Assembly (NCBI RefSeq): GCF_007859855.1
Contig: NZ_SJPK01000003.1
Span: 1-64,000, forward strand
Length of the DNA: 64,000 bases
From: Allorhodopirellula solitaria
GTDB lineage: Bacteria > Planctomycetota > Planctomycetia > Pirellulales > Pirellulaceae
Direction of reading: 5' to 3'
Shown: positions 55,003-63,473 of the stretch, one piece after another
Layout: each line of letters opens with the position of its first letter
Position numbering within the stretch: the stretch's first letter is position 1
The notes under the pieces: model-generated
Told to the model about the DNA's origin: nothing
Database searches by the model: none
What the model saw: only the letters and a program-made list of their open reading frames with translations
Program-made: the position numbers and the translations under genes

Positions 55003-55063
55003 GCCGTTGAGATCGGCCTAATCGGCAAATCCTGCCAAATTGATTCAATCCTCCCAACCCGCA

Positions 55064-55093
55064 CGCCCGATATCACTGTCGGGCGTTCGTTTT
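55064..55093 (+). terminator. rho-independent terminator of the S41 protease gene
   Basis: CGCCCGA (55064-55070) pairs with TCGGGCG (55079-55085) around an eight-base loop and is followed by TTCGTTTT. It lies 62 bases after the stop codon. Confidence 0.7.
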
Positions 55094-55141
55094 GCGCGGT
55101 CGCCTCACTCGGAACGTCCCGGTTGAACCGACCTCGGTTGA

Positions 55142-56995
55142 ATGAATTTTGCAATGAACCCACAAGCCCGCCAAATGAACGCTGTTCCCATGGCCGGGAA
55201 ACTGCTTGCGATCACGCTCGTCAGCACTCTCAGCCTGTCGACATCCGTGACGGCCCAGGTACGAACCAAGTTGCCCGATCGAGCCACCTACAATCCCGCC
55301 GGCCCGGCAATTCCGCCCGCCCCAGCGATCGATACGCAGCCTGATCCCCATGGCCCGGGGGTCACCGAGGAACCGTTCGATCCCCCGTCCCAGCAAGCGC
55401 CTCTGCGAGACGCCAGTGGCGAGATTGAACCGGTCAACCTGAAACCGCTGCCCTCGATGGTGCCACGTAGCAAAGCACGCGTGCTGCCGCTGGCGAACCA
55501 AGCGGCCGCGATCGAACAGGCTGCTTTTGAACAGCCCCAACGTGTCCATGCCAATTCGTCCCAAGTGCAGTCGCCGGCGCAGCGGCAACAAATCGTTCCG
55601 GGGCACGCCACCAATCCACCTCGCCGCCAATCACACGCCCGAGAAACTCTCATCCAGCACACCGCGGGAGAGGAGATCTGGGTCGATGGCGGTTCGGTGA
55701 GCCAACATTCGGTGGGTCAAGGTACGGCGAGTCAAGGTTTGGGCGGATACAACTCGGTGGGCTCTGGAAACGTCCACTGGAACAACAACACTTCCATGGC
55801 CGGCAGCTGGTCAGGCGACTCTGGCTGCGACCAATGCAGTGACGGCGGATGCAATAGCTGCGACGGATACTATGGTGATTGCAATAGCTGCGATGGCCTG
55901 GGATGCGGCTCCTGCGACCACTGTGGACTGAGCAATGCCTCGCTGAGTTTGGACCCCGGCCAATGGTTCGGTTCGCTTGAATTGCTGCTGCTCTTTCGAG
56001 AGGGAGATTCCATTCCCGCACTGGTCACGACGAGTCCTCCGGGTACCGAGGGCGACGTCGCCGGACAGCTTCCTGGGGCCACGATCCTCGCTGGTGGCGA
56101 ACAGGCATTCAAAGACCTCACCGCTGGCGGGCGGTTGACCCTCGGCACGTGGCTGGACGATTGCCGCGATCGCAGCCTCGTCTTTCGCGGTTGGACGGCG
56201 ACCGAAGCGGACTATTCCTACTCGGCTCGCCAAGGCATCAATTCAGGATCCATTCTCGCGGTACCCACGACGAATGCCGGTTCACCGGACTCGCTGCTGG
56301 TCGCGTTCCCCGATTCCGCTGAGAATTTCGGTCGCTTCGGGAGCGTGAATCTGCAAGCGAGCAGCAACGTGTACGGCGGCGATATCTCGGTGCGTCAATT
56401 TTTGACCGGTGGATTGGGCACGACGTTCGATGTGCTATACGGCTATCAATACATGCACCTCGACGAAGACCTGCAGTTCTCCACGACGAGCACCAAGACG
56501 CAGGATCCCTTCCCCGCTCAAATCGGCAACACACTGTCCACTTCCGACCGATTCGAAGCCACCAACAACTTCCACGGCGGCCAGTTCGGTTTCGCAGGCA
56601 ACTACCGCGAAGGCTGCTGGAGCTTCGATTGGCTCGGCAAAATCGGCTTTGGACAGATCAAACGGCAAGCCGAACGGCGGGGGAGTTCCGTGATCACCAC
56701 CGACACACCGCCCCCGGCGGTCAACGATACAGGCCTGTTGGTCGGCGATGCCAACAGCGGCTCGTACTCATCGAGCACCTTCGGATGGGTACCTGAATTC
56801 GACGTCTCGGTGGGTTGGCACAAATACCCTCGCTTCGACGTCACCTTCGGTTACAACATCATCGCCATGACCGACGCTGTGCGGTTGTCAGGCATCATGG
56901 ACCCGAACAACACCTTGGACACGCCACGCACTGGCGCAAAGTCAGGCACCTTCATGATGCAAGGAATGCACTTCGGTATCCGCCACGTGTGGTAA
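55142..56995 (+). CDS. BBP7-family outer-membrane beta-barrel protein
   Basis: Encodes 617 residues. An N-terminal leader is visible (MAGKLLAITLVSTLSLSTSVTAQ; the true start may be one of several early Met codons). Residues ~40-200 are Pro/Gln-rich and disordered. A Cys/Gly/Asp repeat region follows (SGCDQCSDGGCNSCDGYYGD ...). From ~275 the protein resembles the planctomycete BBP7 barrel: LTAGGRLTLGTWLDDCRDRSLVFRGW, VYGGDISVRQFL, TFDVLYGYQYMHLDEDL, GQFGFAGNYREGCWSFDWLGKIGFG, and the C-terminal strand MHFGIRHVW ending in Trp, as outer-membrane proteins often end in an aromatic residue. A surface role in the outer membrane is likely; function unknown. Confidence 0.88.
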   Translation: MNFAMNPQARQMNAVPMAGKLLAITLVSTLSLSTSVTAQVRTKLPDRATYNPAGPAIPPAPAIDTQPDPHGPGVTEEPFDPPSQQAPLRDASGEIEPVNLKPLPSMVPRSKARVLPLANQAAAIEQAAFEQPQRVHANSSQVQSPAQRQQIVPGHATNPPRRQSHARETLIQHTAGEEIWVDGGSVSQHSVGQGTASQGLGGYNSVGSGNVHWNNNTSMAGSWSGDSGCDQCSDGGCNSCDGYYGDCNSCDGLGCGSCDHCGLSNASLSLDPGQWFGSLELLLLFREGDSIPALVTTSPPGTEGDVAGQLPGATILAGGEQAFKDLTAGGRLTLGTWLDDCRDRSLVFRGWTATEADYSYSARQGINSGSILAVPTTNAGSPDSLLVAFPDSAENFGRFGSVNLQASSNVYGGDISVRQFLTGGLGTTFDVLYGYQYMHLDEDLQFSTTSTKTQDPFPAQIGNTLSTSDRFEATNNFHGGQFGFAGNYREGCWSFDWLGKIGFGQIKRQAERRGSSVITTDTPPPAVNDTGLLVGDANSGSYSSSTFGWVPEFDVSVGWHKYPRFDVTFGYNIIAMTDAVRLSGIMDPNNTLDTPRTGAKSGTFMMQGMHFGIRHVW

Positions 56996-57040
56996 GCAAC
57001 GCGGGATCAGTAAGCGGCGAATTTTCCCAGATCTTCTCGG

Positions 57041-57060
57041 TAGTGGACGAGGCGACGAGC
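57041..57060. repeat. half-copy of the GTAGTGGACGAGG repeat
   Basis: TAGTGGACGAGGCGACGAGC abuts the left end of the 250-bp element at 57061. A second half (GTAGTGGACGAGGAGACGAG) follows the element from 57305, so the element is framed by the two. Confidence 0.7.
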
Positions 57061-57306
57061 TGTCGATTCCCCACAAGTATCCCGAAAGGGATTGAAGAGA
57101 ATAGCCGTAGGTAAGCGCAGCTCCACCCGCGGTGGTTCGTTGGCCGTGGAGCGTCGACCCCGAAGCGGGTCGCAGACCTCGTCGTGGATGATCTTCAACC
57201 CCATTCGGGGTTGGCACGCGTGTTTCTTAGCGTTTCCGGTGGTGTTCGCTACGCTCGACCACCGGCTATTGTCTTCAACGCCGTCGGCGTAGGAAAACTT
57301 GTGGGT
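57061..57306 (+). mobile_element. about 250-bp TGTCAGTTACCC element, copy 2
   Basis: Starts TGTCGATTCCCCACAAGT (a variant of the terminal repeat seen at 60571) and ends AAACTTGTGGGTA, where the palindromic half-repeat takes over. The interior shows GAATAGCCGTAGG, the CGACCCCGAAGCGGGTCGCA hairpin, CCCCATTCGGGGTT, and GGTGGTGTTC...CGACCACC. About 85% by eye to the copy at 60571. Non-coding in my reading, although some frames cross it. Confidence 0.65.
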
Positions 57307-57439
57307 AGTGGACGAGGAGACGAGTCCCTCATCCAACACAGGTTCCCCTGTCAGCTTGTCTGACAGGAAACCAAGCCGACAAACTTTGCTCTCATACGCG
57401 GCAAGCCCGCATGGGAGCGGGGTGAACGCTAGATATTTA

Positions 57440-57757
57440 GGTTCATCCGACGGAAGCGTGCGCAGAGCACAGCAGAAGGTTTTTCTAGGCATGGCTCTAA
57501 TATCCAATGATCGTTCAAAAATGCGTCCCTGACGAACAATCGCTCGCCAGGGACCGACAACACCATTGGCGTACCGCTTTTGCAGGGAAACGCTGGCGAC
57601 CGAGATATCCCTCGCCAAGCCCGCACCTCTGCAGAGCTCGGCTCCGTTTCTCCCGGCAGTGCCAGTCTAGCATTGATAATCACATCCCACAAATAAATCC
57701 TTGGATACGGGAGCCATGCCTTGAAAACCTCCAGCGCACGCTTCCGTCGGATGAGCC
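57440..57757 (+). mobile_element. 318-bp TIR element, copy D (intact, 8-bp target duplication)
   Basis: Left end GGTTCATCCGACGGAAGCGT and right end ACGCTTCCGTCGGATGAGCC form an inverted pair that extends to 24 bp with one mismatch. A second, inner inverted pair (CATGGCTCTAATATCCAA and TTGGATACGGGAGCCATG) lengthens it. GATATTTA stands immediately outside on both sides (57432-57439 and 57758-57765), the expected 8-bp target duplication. Without a gene of its own this is a miniature non-autonomous element. It is the reference against which copies A, B and C were compared. Confidence 0.85.
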
Positions 57758-57887
57758 GATATTTATCGAATCACAAAACGGCGATTCCCGTCAGACAATT
57801 TGCCAGGGGATCTGATCTTGCGGGGAATCAAGATCTCGTCCCTCGCACCGGTTGACGCCACCGCCGGAGCTCCTGTCGACCTCCGAT

Positions 57888-58769
57888 TCAAAACGCCCGT
57901 GGGACCTGGAATCCGTCGGCGTCAATTTCAATCAACGATTCGATATCGAGCGTTCCGTACCGTGAATATCCTGTGTGGACGAACAGGTTGGGCAGAATCA
58001 CCGCATCGCCATCGTGATGGGTATGTCCGCAGAGAACGGTGAACTGCCGGTCGGGGTTCGCCTTAGCGGCGTCCTGCAGAACTCGCCCCATTTGGCCGCA
58101 GACGAAGAACGGTGCCCAGTTATCATCGGTCACATGGCCTTCGTACCAGCAGGCTTGGCGGAACGGCGGTACGTGCGTCGCAATCAGTACATGCCGCGCC
58201 TGCTCAGGCAAACCCGCCATCTTGACTGCCAAGCGTTCGCTACTGGCGAGCCCCTCGCGCTGGAGGATCGCCTGCCACGTCTCGGGCGCATCCGGGCGGA
58301 AATCGGCAATCCTATCGAAATCGCTCAACCGGACCGTGGAACCGGCGTAGTCACCCTCGCTCGCGTCGCCCCAGCCATCATCGCCGATCAATACCGCCTC
58401 TGGGCTGAGAAAGACCGGGCCCTCGTCGGTCAGGTAGTGCAGCTGCTCGCTATCGCGAGCGACCGCAATGATCCCTTGCCGTGTGCTTCCAATCGACTTG
58501 CCGTAGAAGTCGTGATTGCCCAGCACAAAGTAGATCGGCCGCTCAAACGTTTCAGCCAGATATTCCAATTGATACGCCACATCTTCGTCTTCGGAAATAT
58601 CGCCCGTGACGATCAACGCATCGGGGGCCAACGCGATCAGCTCTTCCGCCCAACACCGCCACGTCTCGAGCGTGGCGTGGTCGAAATGGGGATCCGTGAT
58701 CCAAGCCAGCCGCGGCGACGATTTCGAACCGACACCGTCGGCGGCAGCGGGATGGATGCGACGTAGCAA
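57888..58769 (-). CDS. calcineurin-like metallophosphoesterase
   Basis: Encodes 293 residues. The full metal-site set is present: DPHFD (D-x-H), VTGDISED (GD), LGNHDFYG (GNHD), ATHVPPF (His) and CGHTHHDGD (GHxH). No signal peptide, so cytosolic. It would hydrolyse phosphomono- or diesters with a two-metal centre; the true substrate cannot be told from sequence. A 125-bp gap separates it from metK upstream on the same strand. The C-terminus ends in a short beta segment. Confidence 0.92.
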   Translation of the reverse strand: MLRRIHPAAADGVGSKSSPRLAWITDPHFDHATLETWRCWAEELIALAPDALIVTGDISEDEDVAYQLEYLAETFERPIYFVLGNHDFYGKSIGSTRQGIIAVARDSEQLHYLTDEGPVFLSPEAVLIGDDGWGDASEGDYAGSTVRLSDFDRIADFRPDAPETWQAILQREGLASSERLAVKMAGLPEQARHVLIATHVPPFRQACWYEGHVTDDNWAPFFVCGQMGRVLQDAAKANPDRQFTVLCGHTHHDGDAVILPNLFVHTGYSRYGTLDIESLIEIDADGFQVPRAF

Positions 58770-58894
58770 AGAAGCGGGTCTGGATAGGAGGGCTTAAGGA
58801 TCAGGTCCAACGTGGGTTCCGGTCAAGGATCACTTTTTGGCCCCGGTTATCGCACGGAACCTTGTCCACTACGCCACTTATTACTCCCGCGTAC

Positions 58895-60079
58895 TTACGC
58901 GACAGCGACCATGCCGGCGGCTTCGGCGAGCTCATCGGCTTTGTCGGTCTTCTCCCAGGTGAACGCATCGCCATCGCGGCCGAAGTGGCCGCCGGAGGTA
59001 GTGGCAGCGAAAACGGGGCGGCGGAGCTGCAGGTGCTCGATGATCTGGCCGGGCTTCAAGTCGAAATGCTTGCGGATCAGTTCGCAAAGTTTCGCATCTT
59101 CGATCTTGCCAGTGCCCTCGGTGTCCACGTTCACGCTAACCGGATCAGTCACGCCAATCGCGTACGCCAGTTGAACTTCGCAGCGTTCAGCCAATCCAGC
59201 GGCGACGATGTTCTTGGCAACATAACGGGCCATGTAGGCGGCGCTGCGATCGACCTTCGTCGAATCCTTGCCGCTGAAGGCACCGCCACCGTGACGTCCC
59301 CAACCACCGTAGGTATCGACAATGATCTTGCGACCGGTCAGGCCACAATCGCCGTGCGGGCCGCCGATCTCGAACTTGCCCGTCGGGTTGATGTGATACT
59401 TGATGTCGCCCTTGTCCAGCTCAGCTGGGAGCGAAGGCTTGACCACTTTCTCGATGATGAACTCGCGGATTTCCTCGTTGCTGACACCCGGGGCGTGCTG
59501 GGCGCTGACGACCACCGTGTCGATTCGCACAGGCGTGTTGCCGTCGTACTCCACCGTGACTTGGCTCTTGTTATCCGGTCGCAACCAGTCGACTTCCTTG
59601 TTGAAGCGAGCTTCGGTGATGCGGTTGATAATGCGGTGCGACAGTGCGATCGGCAGCGGCATCAGCTCCGGGGTGTCGCCACAGGCATACCCGAACATCA
59701 ACCCTTGGTCACCGGCGCCGATTTCCTTGCCGGTCTCGTTCGAGTTCACGCCCTGGGCGATATCGGGGCTCTGTGCGTCCAATCGGACCTGAACTTCGCA
59801 ATTGGCGCCATCGATGCCCGTGTCGGCATTGTCGTAACCGACGGCAAGGATCGTGTCGCGAACGATCTTTTCGTAGTCCACATCCGCTGTGCTGCTGATC
59901 TCACCAGCGACCACAGCCAGGTTCGTATTGACGAGCGTTTCGCAAGCAACGCGGCTGTTGGGATCTTGGGCGAGCAACGCGTCCAAAATGCTGTCCGAAA
60001 TGCGGTCGGCCAGTTTGTCCGGGTGCCCCATGCTGACCGATTCGCTGGTGAAAAGATAACGACCTGACTGATTACTCAC
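58895..60079 (-). CDS. metK: S-adenosylmethionine synthetase
   Basis: Encodes 394 residues. The three-domain MetK pattern is plain: [20 protein letters not shown] near the N-terminus (His of the GHPDK motif), then [20 protein letters not shown], and [21 protein letters not shown] (the phosphate-binding GGGAFSGKD loop). Makes S-adenosylmethionine from ATP and methionine in the cytosol. Normal length. A ~250-bp leader holds two 27-bp direct repeats (see separate entry); no SAM-I/II riboswitch consensus was found. Confidence 0.97.
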   Translation of the reverse strand: MSNQSGRYLFTSESVSMGHPDKLADRISDSILDALLAQDPNSRVACETLVNTNLAVVAGEISSTADVDYEKIVRDTILAVGYDNADTGIDGANCEVQVRLDAQSPDIAQGVNSNETGKEIGAGDQGLMFGYACGDTPELMPLPIALSHRIINRITEARFNKEVDWLRPDNKSQVTVEYDGNTPVRIDTVVVSAQHAPGVSNEEIREFIIEKVVKPSLPAELDKGDIKYHINPTGKFEIGGPHGDCGLTGRKIIVDTYGGWGRHGGGAFSGKDSTKVDRSAAYMARYVAKNIVAAGLAERCEVQLAYAIGVTDPVSVNVDTEGTGKIEDAKLCELIRKHFDLKPGQIIEHLQLRRPVFAATTSGGHFGRDGDAFTWEKTDKADELAEAAGMVAVA

Positions 60080-60134
60080 TACTGATTAACTCCGCGGTGT
60101 CGGTCCTCGAGCGATTTCGTGCGTACCACGATCG

Positions 60135-60191
60135 TCAACCACGGAGGACCAGAGGGGTCTGGTCTCAACCACTGAGGACCAGAAGGGTCTA
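60135..60191. repeat. two 27-bp direct repeats upstream of metK
   Basis: TCAACCACGGAGGACCAGAG and TCAACCACTGAGGACCAGAA start 30 bases apart, each followed by GGGTCT. Seven changes or fewer separate them. They are 56-112 bases upstream of the metK ATG on the leader strand. A third related GGTCT block lies around 60260. Confidence 0.6.
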
Positions 60192-60199
60192 AAAAGGGG

Positions 60200-60570
60200 C
60201 CCGCTGCGATCGCGCGATTCTCGAACCAATCGAGAAAAATCGTCGCCTCGCCAGACCCCTGGCTGCCCCTACCATAATCTTCCCGAGCAATCCTGAAAAC
60301 CGACGAATCGGGGCCTTTGCATGATAAATGCCACCCGAGTGGCCACCCTACGAAGAGGTCGTGCCGTTTTTAAGTGATTCTGACTCAACGATTGACTTCA
60401 CCTTCCCGGCAGAGCTGGGAGGGGCGGAGGACGAGCCTTTCGCGAGTCTCCCGGGGAGGGCGTCCATGCATCAGATCGGTGCGGCGGATGGGCTGCTAGC
60501 AGAATTGGGGCTGTGGCAGTCGCTATCGTGCCGCGTTTTCAGGCCGGAGGCCGACACATCTCCTGCCTCT
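60200..60570. other. intergenic repeat debris between metK and GH32
   Basis: An open frame at 60328-60762 crosses this region and the following 250-bp element but shows no coding character. CTTCCCGGCAGAGCTGGGAG near 60400 and TTTCAGGCCGGAGGCCGACA near 60535 recur (in part inverted) in the last 500 bp of the window, so this is dispersed-repeat sequence. Confidence 0.5.
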
Positions 60571-60825
60571 TGTCAGTTACCCACAAGTATCCCGTTAGGG
60601 ATTAGAGAGAATAGCCGTAGGTCAGCGCAGCGCCACCTAAGGTGGTTCGTTGGTCACCGACCGTCGACCCCGAAGTGGGTCGCAGACCTCGTCGTGGATG
60701 TTCTTCAACCCGCTTCGGGGTTGGCACGCGTGCTTCGCGGCGTTTCCGGTGGTATTCGCTAGCGCTCGACCACCGGCTATTTTCTTAAACGCCTTCGGCG
60801 TGGGCAAACTTTTGGGTAACTGACA
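60571..60825 (+). mobile_element. about 250-bp TGTCAGTTACCC element, copy 3 (both ends kept)
   Basis: Starts TGTCAGTTACCCACAAGT and ends ACTTTTGGGTAACTGACA, an 18-bp inverted pair with one mismatch, 255 bp in total. The right end abuts GCTCGTCGCCTCGTCCAC, a half-copy of the palindromic repeat. The interior hairpin CGACCCCGAAGTGGGTCGCA and the CGCTTCGGGGTTGG block are as in the copy at 57061. Confidence 0.7.
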
Positions 60826-60947
60826 GCTCGTCGCCTCGTCCACCAAAGAATCGCTTTCGCTAAATTCGCCACTTATTGATTACGCGTTGCTAAGCGGTAT
60901 TCGGCTATCACCCACCGGCTCATGCACCGAACACTTCGTTCACACCT

Positions 60948-60955
60948 GCTATACT
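60948..60955 (+). promoter_or_regulatory. candidate extended -10 of the GH32 gene
   Basis: TGCTATACT gives an extended -10 with TATACT at 60950-60955, 57 bases before the ATG at 61012. It lies downstream of the more upstream ATG (60922), which argues for the later start. No good -35 was seen. Confidence 0.3.
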
Positions 60956-61011
60956 CGCACGCTCCCCCCGAATCCCCACCCACCGTCCCACCTTCGCCCG
61001 AGAACGCCTCG

Positions 61012-63036
61012 ATGCTCTCATTCTTCGCCCACCGCCTGGTCTACCCAGCCTGTCTATCTCTGATCCTGGTCGCCGGTAACGCTGCCGCCGATGAATTGCT
61101 GTTCCCGAACTCCGATTTCGAGTCAGGCACCCTGCAGGGCTGGACCGCCGAGGGGGATGCGTTCACCAACCAACCCACGCGGGGTGACAACCCAGCGGCC
61201 CGGAACCGCGAACCGAGCTTCCACCAAGGCGATTATTGGATCGGTACCTATGAACGGTTCGACGGAGAAACGGGAGCCGCAGGCGACATCCGGGGCGATG
61301 CCGCCACCGGTACGCTGACGTCCCAAGAATTCACGATCACGCGTCCCTACCTCACCTTCCGAATTGGCGCGGGGTACCTGCCGGGCGAGACCGGTGTGAA
61401 GCTGCTCGTTGCGGACCAGGAAATGGAACTCGCTACCGGCGTCGATTCCGAGTCCATGATCACGATCAGCAAAGATGTCTCGGAGTTCGTCGGCAAGACC
61501 GCCCAACTCGTTATCTTCGACCACGCCACCGGCGGCTGGGGGCATATCAACGCCGACGACTTCACCGCCACGGATCAACCCGTCGTCGACGAGCGGATGG
61601 AGTTCGCTTTCACCCGTGATATCTCGCCGAAAGCCTATCCCGACACCGGCTACGACCAAGCCCGGCGTCCGCAGTTTCACTTTAGCTCGCGTCGCAATTG
61701 GCTCAACGATCCCAACGGCATGGTCTACGACGGCGAGAAATACCACCTGTTCTTTCAGCACAACCCGCACGCGACGACGTGGGGCAACATGACCTGGGGG
61801 CACGCGACGGCGCCCGACATGATGCACTGGACCCAGCACGACCACTCGCTCTTGCCGTACTCGGTCGACGCTCGCGAGGGGACCATCTTCTCCGGCACGA
61901 TGGTGACCGACCACAACAACTCGCTGGGCAAACAAGTCGGTGAGACGGAAACCTTGGCCGCGTTCTTCACGTTCGCCACCAAACCCAAGTTCTACCAAGC
62001 GATGGCCTACAGCACCGACCGGGGTGAGACCTGGACCTACTGGAACGAGGGCCGCGCCGTGGTCCCCAATCAAGGTTTCGACCGAGGCGAACGGGACCCG
62101 AAAGTGTTCTGGCACGAGGCGAGCAAACAATGGGTGATGGCCCTGTGGGTCGAACGCGATCCCGGCCGCATCCGATTCTTCACCTCCGATAACCTGACCG
62201 ATTGGACGTTCGCCTCCGATCTGATGCGGGATTGGGCGTTCGAATGCGTCGACGTCGTCTTCCTGCCCGTCGATGGGGACGAGAGCAATACGAAGTGTGT
62301 GCTCTACGACGCCAGCTTCGATTATGAAATCGGCAGCTTCGATGGCGAGAAATTTACGAGCGAATCGGGGCCACTGAAAGCCGGTGGCGGCAATTTCTAT
62401 GCGGCCCAAACGTTTTACGACCAACCGCAAGGCCGGGCGGTTCAAATCGGCTGGATGCGAGGCGGACCCAACGCTGCCGAGATCTACGATGTCCCCTTCA
62501 ACCAACAGATGTCCTTTCCCTGCGAAATGACACTCCATGGAACCGCCGAGGGAACCCGGCTGGCCTACCAACCGATCGATGAGATCAAGTCACTCGTCCG
62601 CCAAACGCACCGGAAATCCGACACGGAGCTGGCCCCGGGCGACAACCTAATCGCCGACCTCGAACCGCTCGACCTCGTCGACATGACGATCGAATTCGAC
62701 CCCGCCACCGCCAAGTCCATCGTCTTTGACTTGCCCGGCGTCCAAGTCGTCTACGATGCCGAGCGGGCAACCACGACCTACACGGGCGCGACCGGAAAGG
62801 GCGAAAGCGAGGTCCGCACGCTGCTTCCGAACCTGCAACCACGCAGCGGCCGGGTGCGTTTGCGGTTCTTGATCGACCGCATCTCGCTCGAGGCCTACGC
62901 CTTCAATGGCGACGATTTCCGCGCCGTCTACACCTCGCCCCAAACCGCGGCGAAAACCCATTCGATTCAGGCCATCGGCGGGACGGCGAGAATTCACGAG
63001 CTGACCATCAACCGGCTCGAATCGATTTGGAAATGA
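61012..63036 (+). CDS. secreted GH32 fructan hydrolase
   Basis: Encodes 674 residues from ATG 61012 (MLSFFAHRLVYPACLSLILVAGNAAADE, a signal peptide); the open frame begins at 60922 but adds only a Pro/Ser-rich lead. Residues ~29-190 form a jelly-roll-like N-terminal domain (FPNSDFESGTLQGWTAEGDAF), which is unusual. The five-bladed propeller follows with the GH32 motifs WLNDPNGMVYDG (Asp nucleophile), GERDPKVFW (transition-state Asp) and FECVDVVFL (acid/base Glu). A C-terminal beta-sandwich ends the chain. Cleaves beta-fructosides (levan, inulin or sucrose-type). Stands alone, without a transporter or fructokinase gene in view. Confidence 0.93.
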   Translation: MLSFFAHRLVYPACLSLILVAGNAAADELLFPNSDFESGTLQGWTAEGDAFTNQPTRGDNPAARNREPSFHQGDYWIGTYERFDGETGAAGDIRGDAATGTLTSQEFTITRPYLTFRIGAGYLPGETGVKLLVADQEMELATGVDSESMITISKDVSEFVGKTAQLVIFDHATGGWGHINADDFTATDQPVVDERMEFAFTRDISPKAYPDTGYDQARRPQFHFSSRRNWLNDPNGMVYDGEKYHLFFQHNPHATTWGNMTWGHATAPDMMHWTQHDHSLLPYSVDAREGTIFSGTMVTDHNNSLGKQVGETETLAAFFTFATKPKFYQAMAYSTDRGETWTYWNEGRAVVPNQGFDRGERDPKVFWHEASKQWVMALWVERDPGRIRFFTSDNLTDWTFASDLMRDWAFECVDVVFLPVDGDESNTKCVLYDASFDYEIGSFDGEKFTSESGPLKAGGGNFYAAQTFYDQPQGRAVQIGWMRGGPNAAEIYDVPFNQQMSFPCEMTLHGTAEGTRLAYQPIDEIKSLVRQTHRKSDTELAPGDNLIADLEPLDLVDMTIEFDPATAKSIVFDLPGVQVVYDAERATTTYTGATGKGESEVRTLLPNLQPRSGRVRLRFLIDRISLEAYAFNGDDFRAVYTSPQTAAKTHSIQAIGGTARIHELTINRLESIWK

Positions 63037-63125
63037 CGCCGTCTACGCGGGTTGCACTGCATCCGCTATGCTGGCCGGTCATCTATCCCGAGACAGGCCG
63101 AACGTAACAGGATTTCTGACGAACG

Positions 63126-63473
63126 ATGAAACTCATCATTGCCATTATCCAACCCTCTCGACTCGACGCGGTCAAGGAAGCCCTGACCCGAGTCGAAGTC
63201 CATCGTTTGACCGTCGTGGATTGCCAGGGATTTGGTCGCCAACGGGGCCAAACCGGGGGCATGCGTGGCCGCGATTATGGAGTGAATTTGCTGCGGAAGG
63301 TTCAGCTGCAGATTGGGGTCAACGAAGAATTCGTGCAGCCCACCATCGACGCCATCCTCGCCGGCGGCCGCAGCAGTGAGCAAGGCGAACTCGGCGACGG
63401 CAAAATCTTCGTCCTCCCCATGGACGACTGCATCCGCATCCGCACCGGCGAACGCGGCAACGACGCCATCTAA
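63126..63473 (+). CDS. glnB: PII nitrogen regulatory protein
   Basis: Encodes 115 residues. MKLIIAIIQPSRLDAVKEAL, the T-loop with GFGRQRGQTGGMRGRDYGVN (Tyr51 kept, where uridylylation occurs in many bacteria) and the B-loop GDGKIFVLPMDD define a GlnB/GlnK protein. T-loop residues 43-50 (TGGMRGRD) are unlike the usual TEIYRGAE, so target choice may differ. Senses ATP/ADP and 2-oxoglutarate and controls nitrogen uptake or assimilation. No amtB, glnA or glnD gene is adjacent. GlnB and GlnK cannot be told apart here. Confidence 0.92.
   Translation: MKLIIAIIQPSRLDAVKEALTRVEVHRLTVVDCQGFGRQRGQTGGMRGRDYGVNLLRKVQLQIGVNEEFVQPTIDAILAGGRSSEQGELGDGKIFVLPMDDCIRIRTGERGNDAI

Noticed and set aside
57007-57618. 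203-residue minus-strand frame and similar frames in repeat blocks
   Set aside because: They cross boundaries of two unrelated repeat families and reappear as pieces at other repeat copies, so they are not genes.
58862-60067. 401-residue plus-strand frame opposite metK
   Set aside because: It is antisense to a full-length conserved metK; GC-rich third positions keep the opposite frame open.
60080-60330. SAM riboswitch before metK
   Set aside because: No SAM-I, SAM-II or SAH-type consensus core or pseudoknot was found; only direct repeats and GC-rich sequence.
60328-60762. 144-residue plus-strand frame
   Set aside because: It runs through repeat debris into the 250-bp element; its second half recurs in other copies of that element.
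61123-62571. 482-residue minus-strand frame opposite GH32
   Set aside because: The plus strand encodes a clear GH32 enzyme with all catalytic motifs; the antisense frame shows no family.
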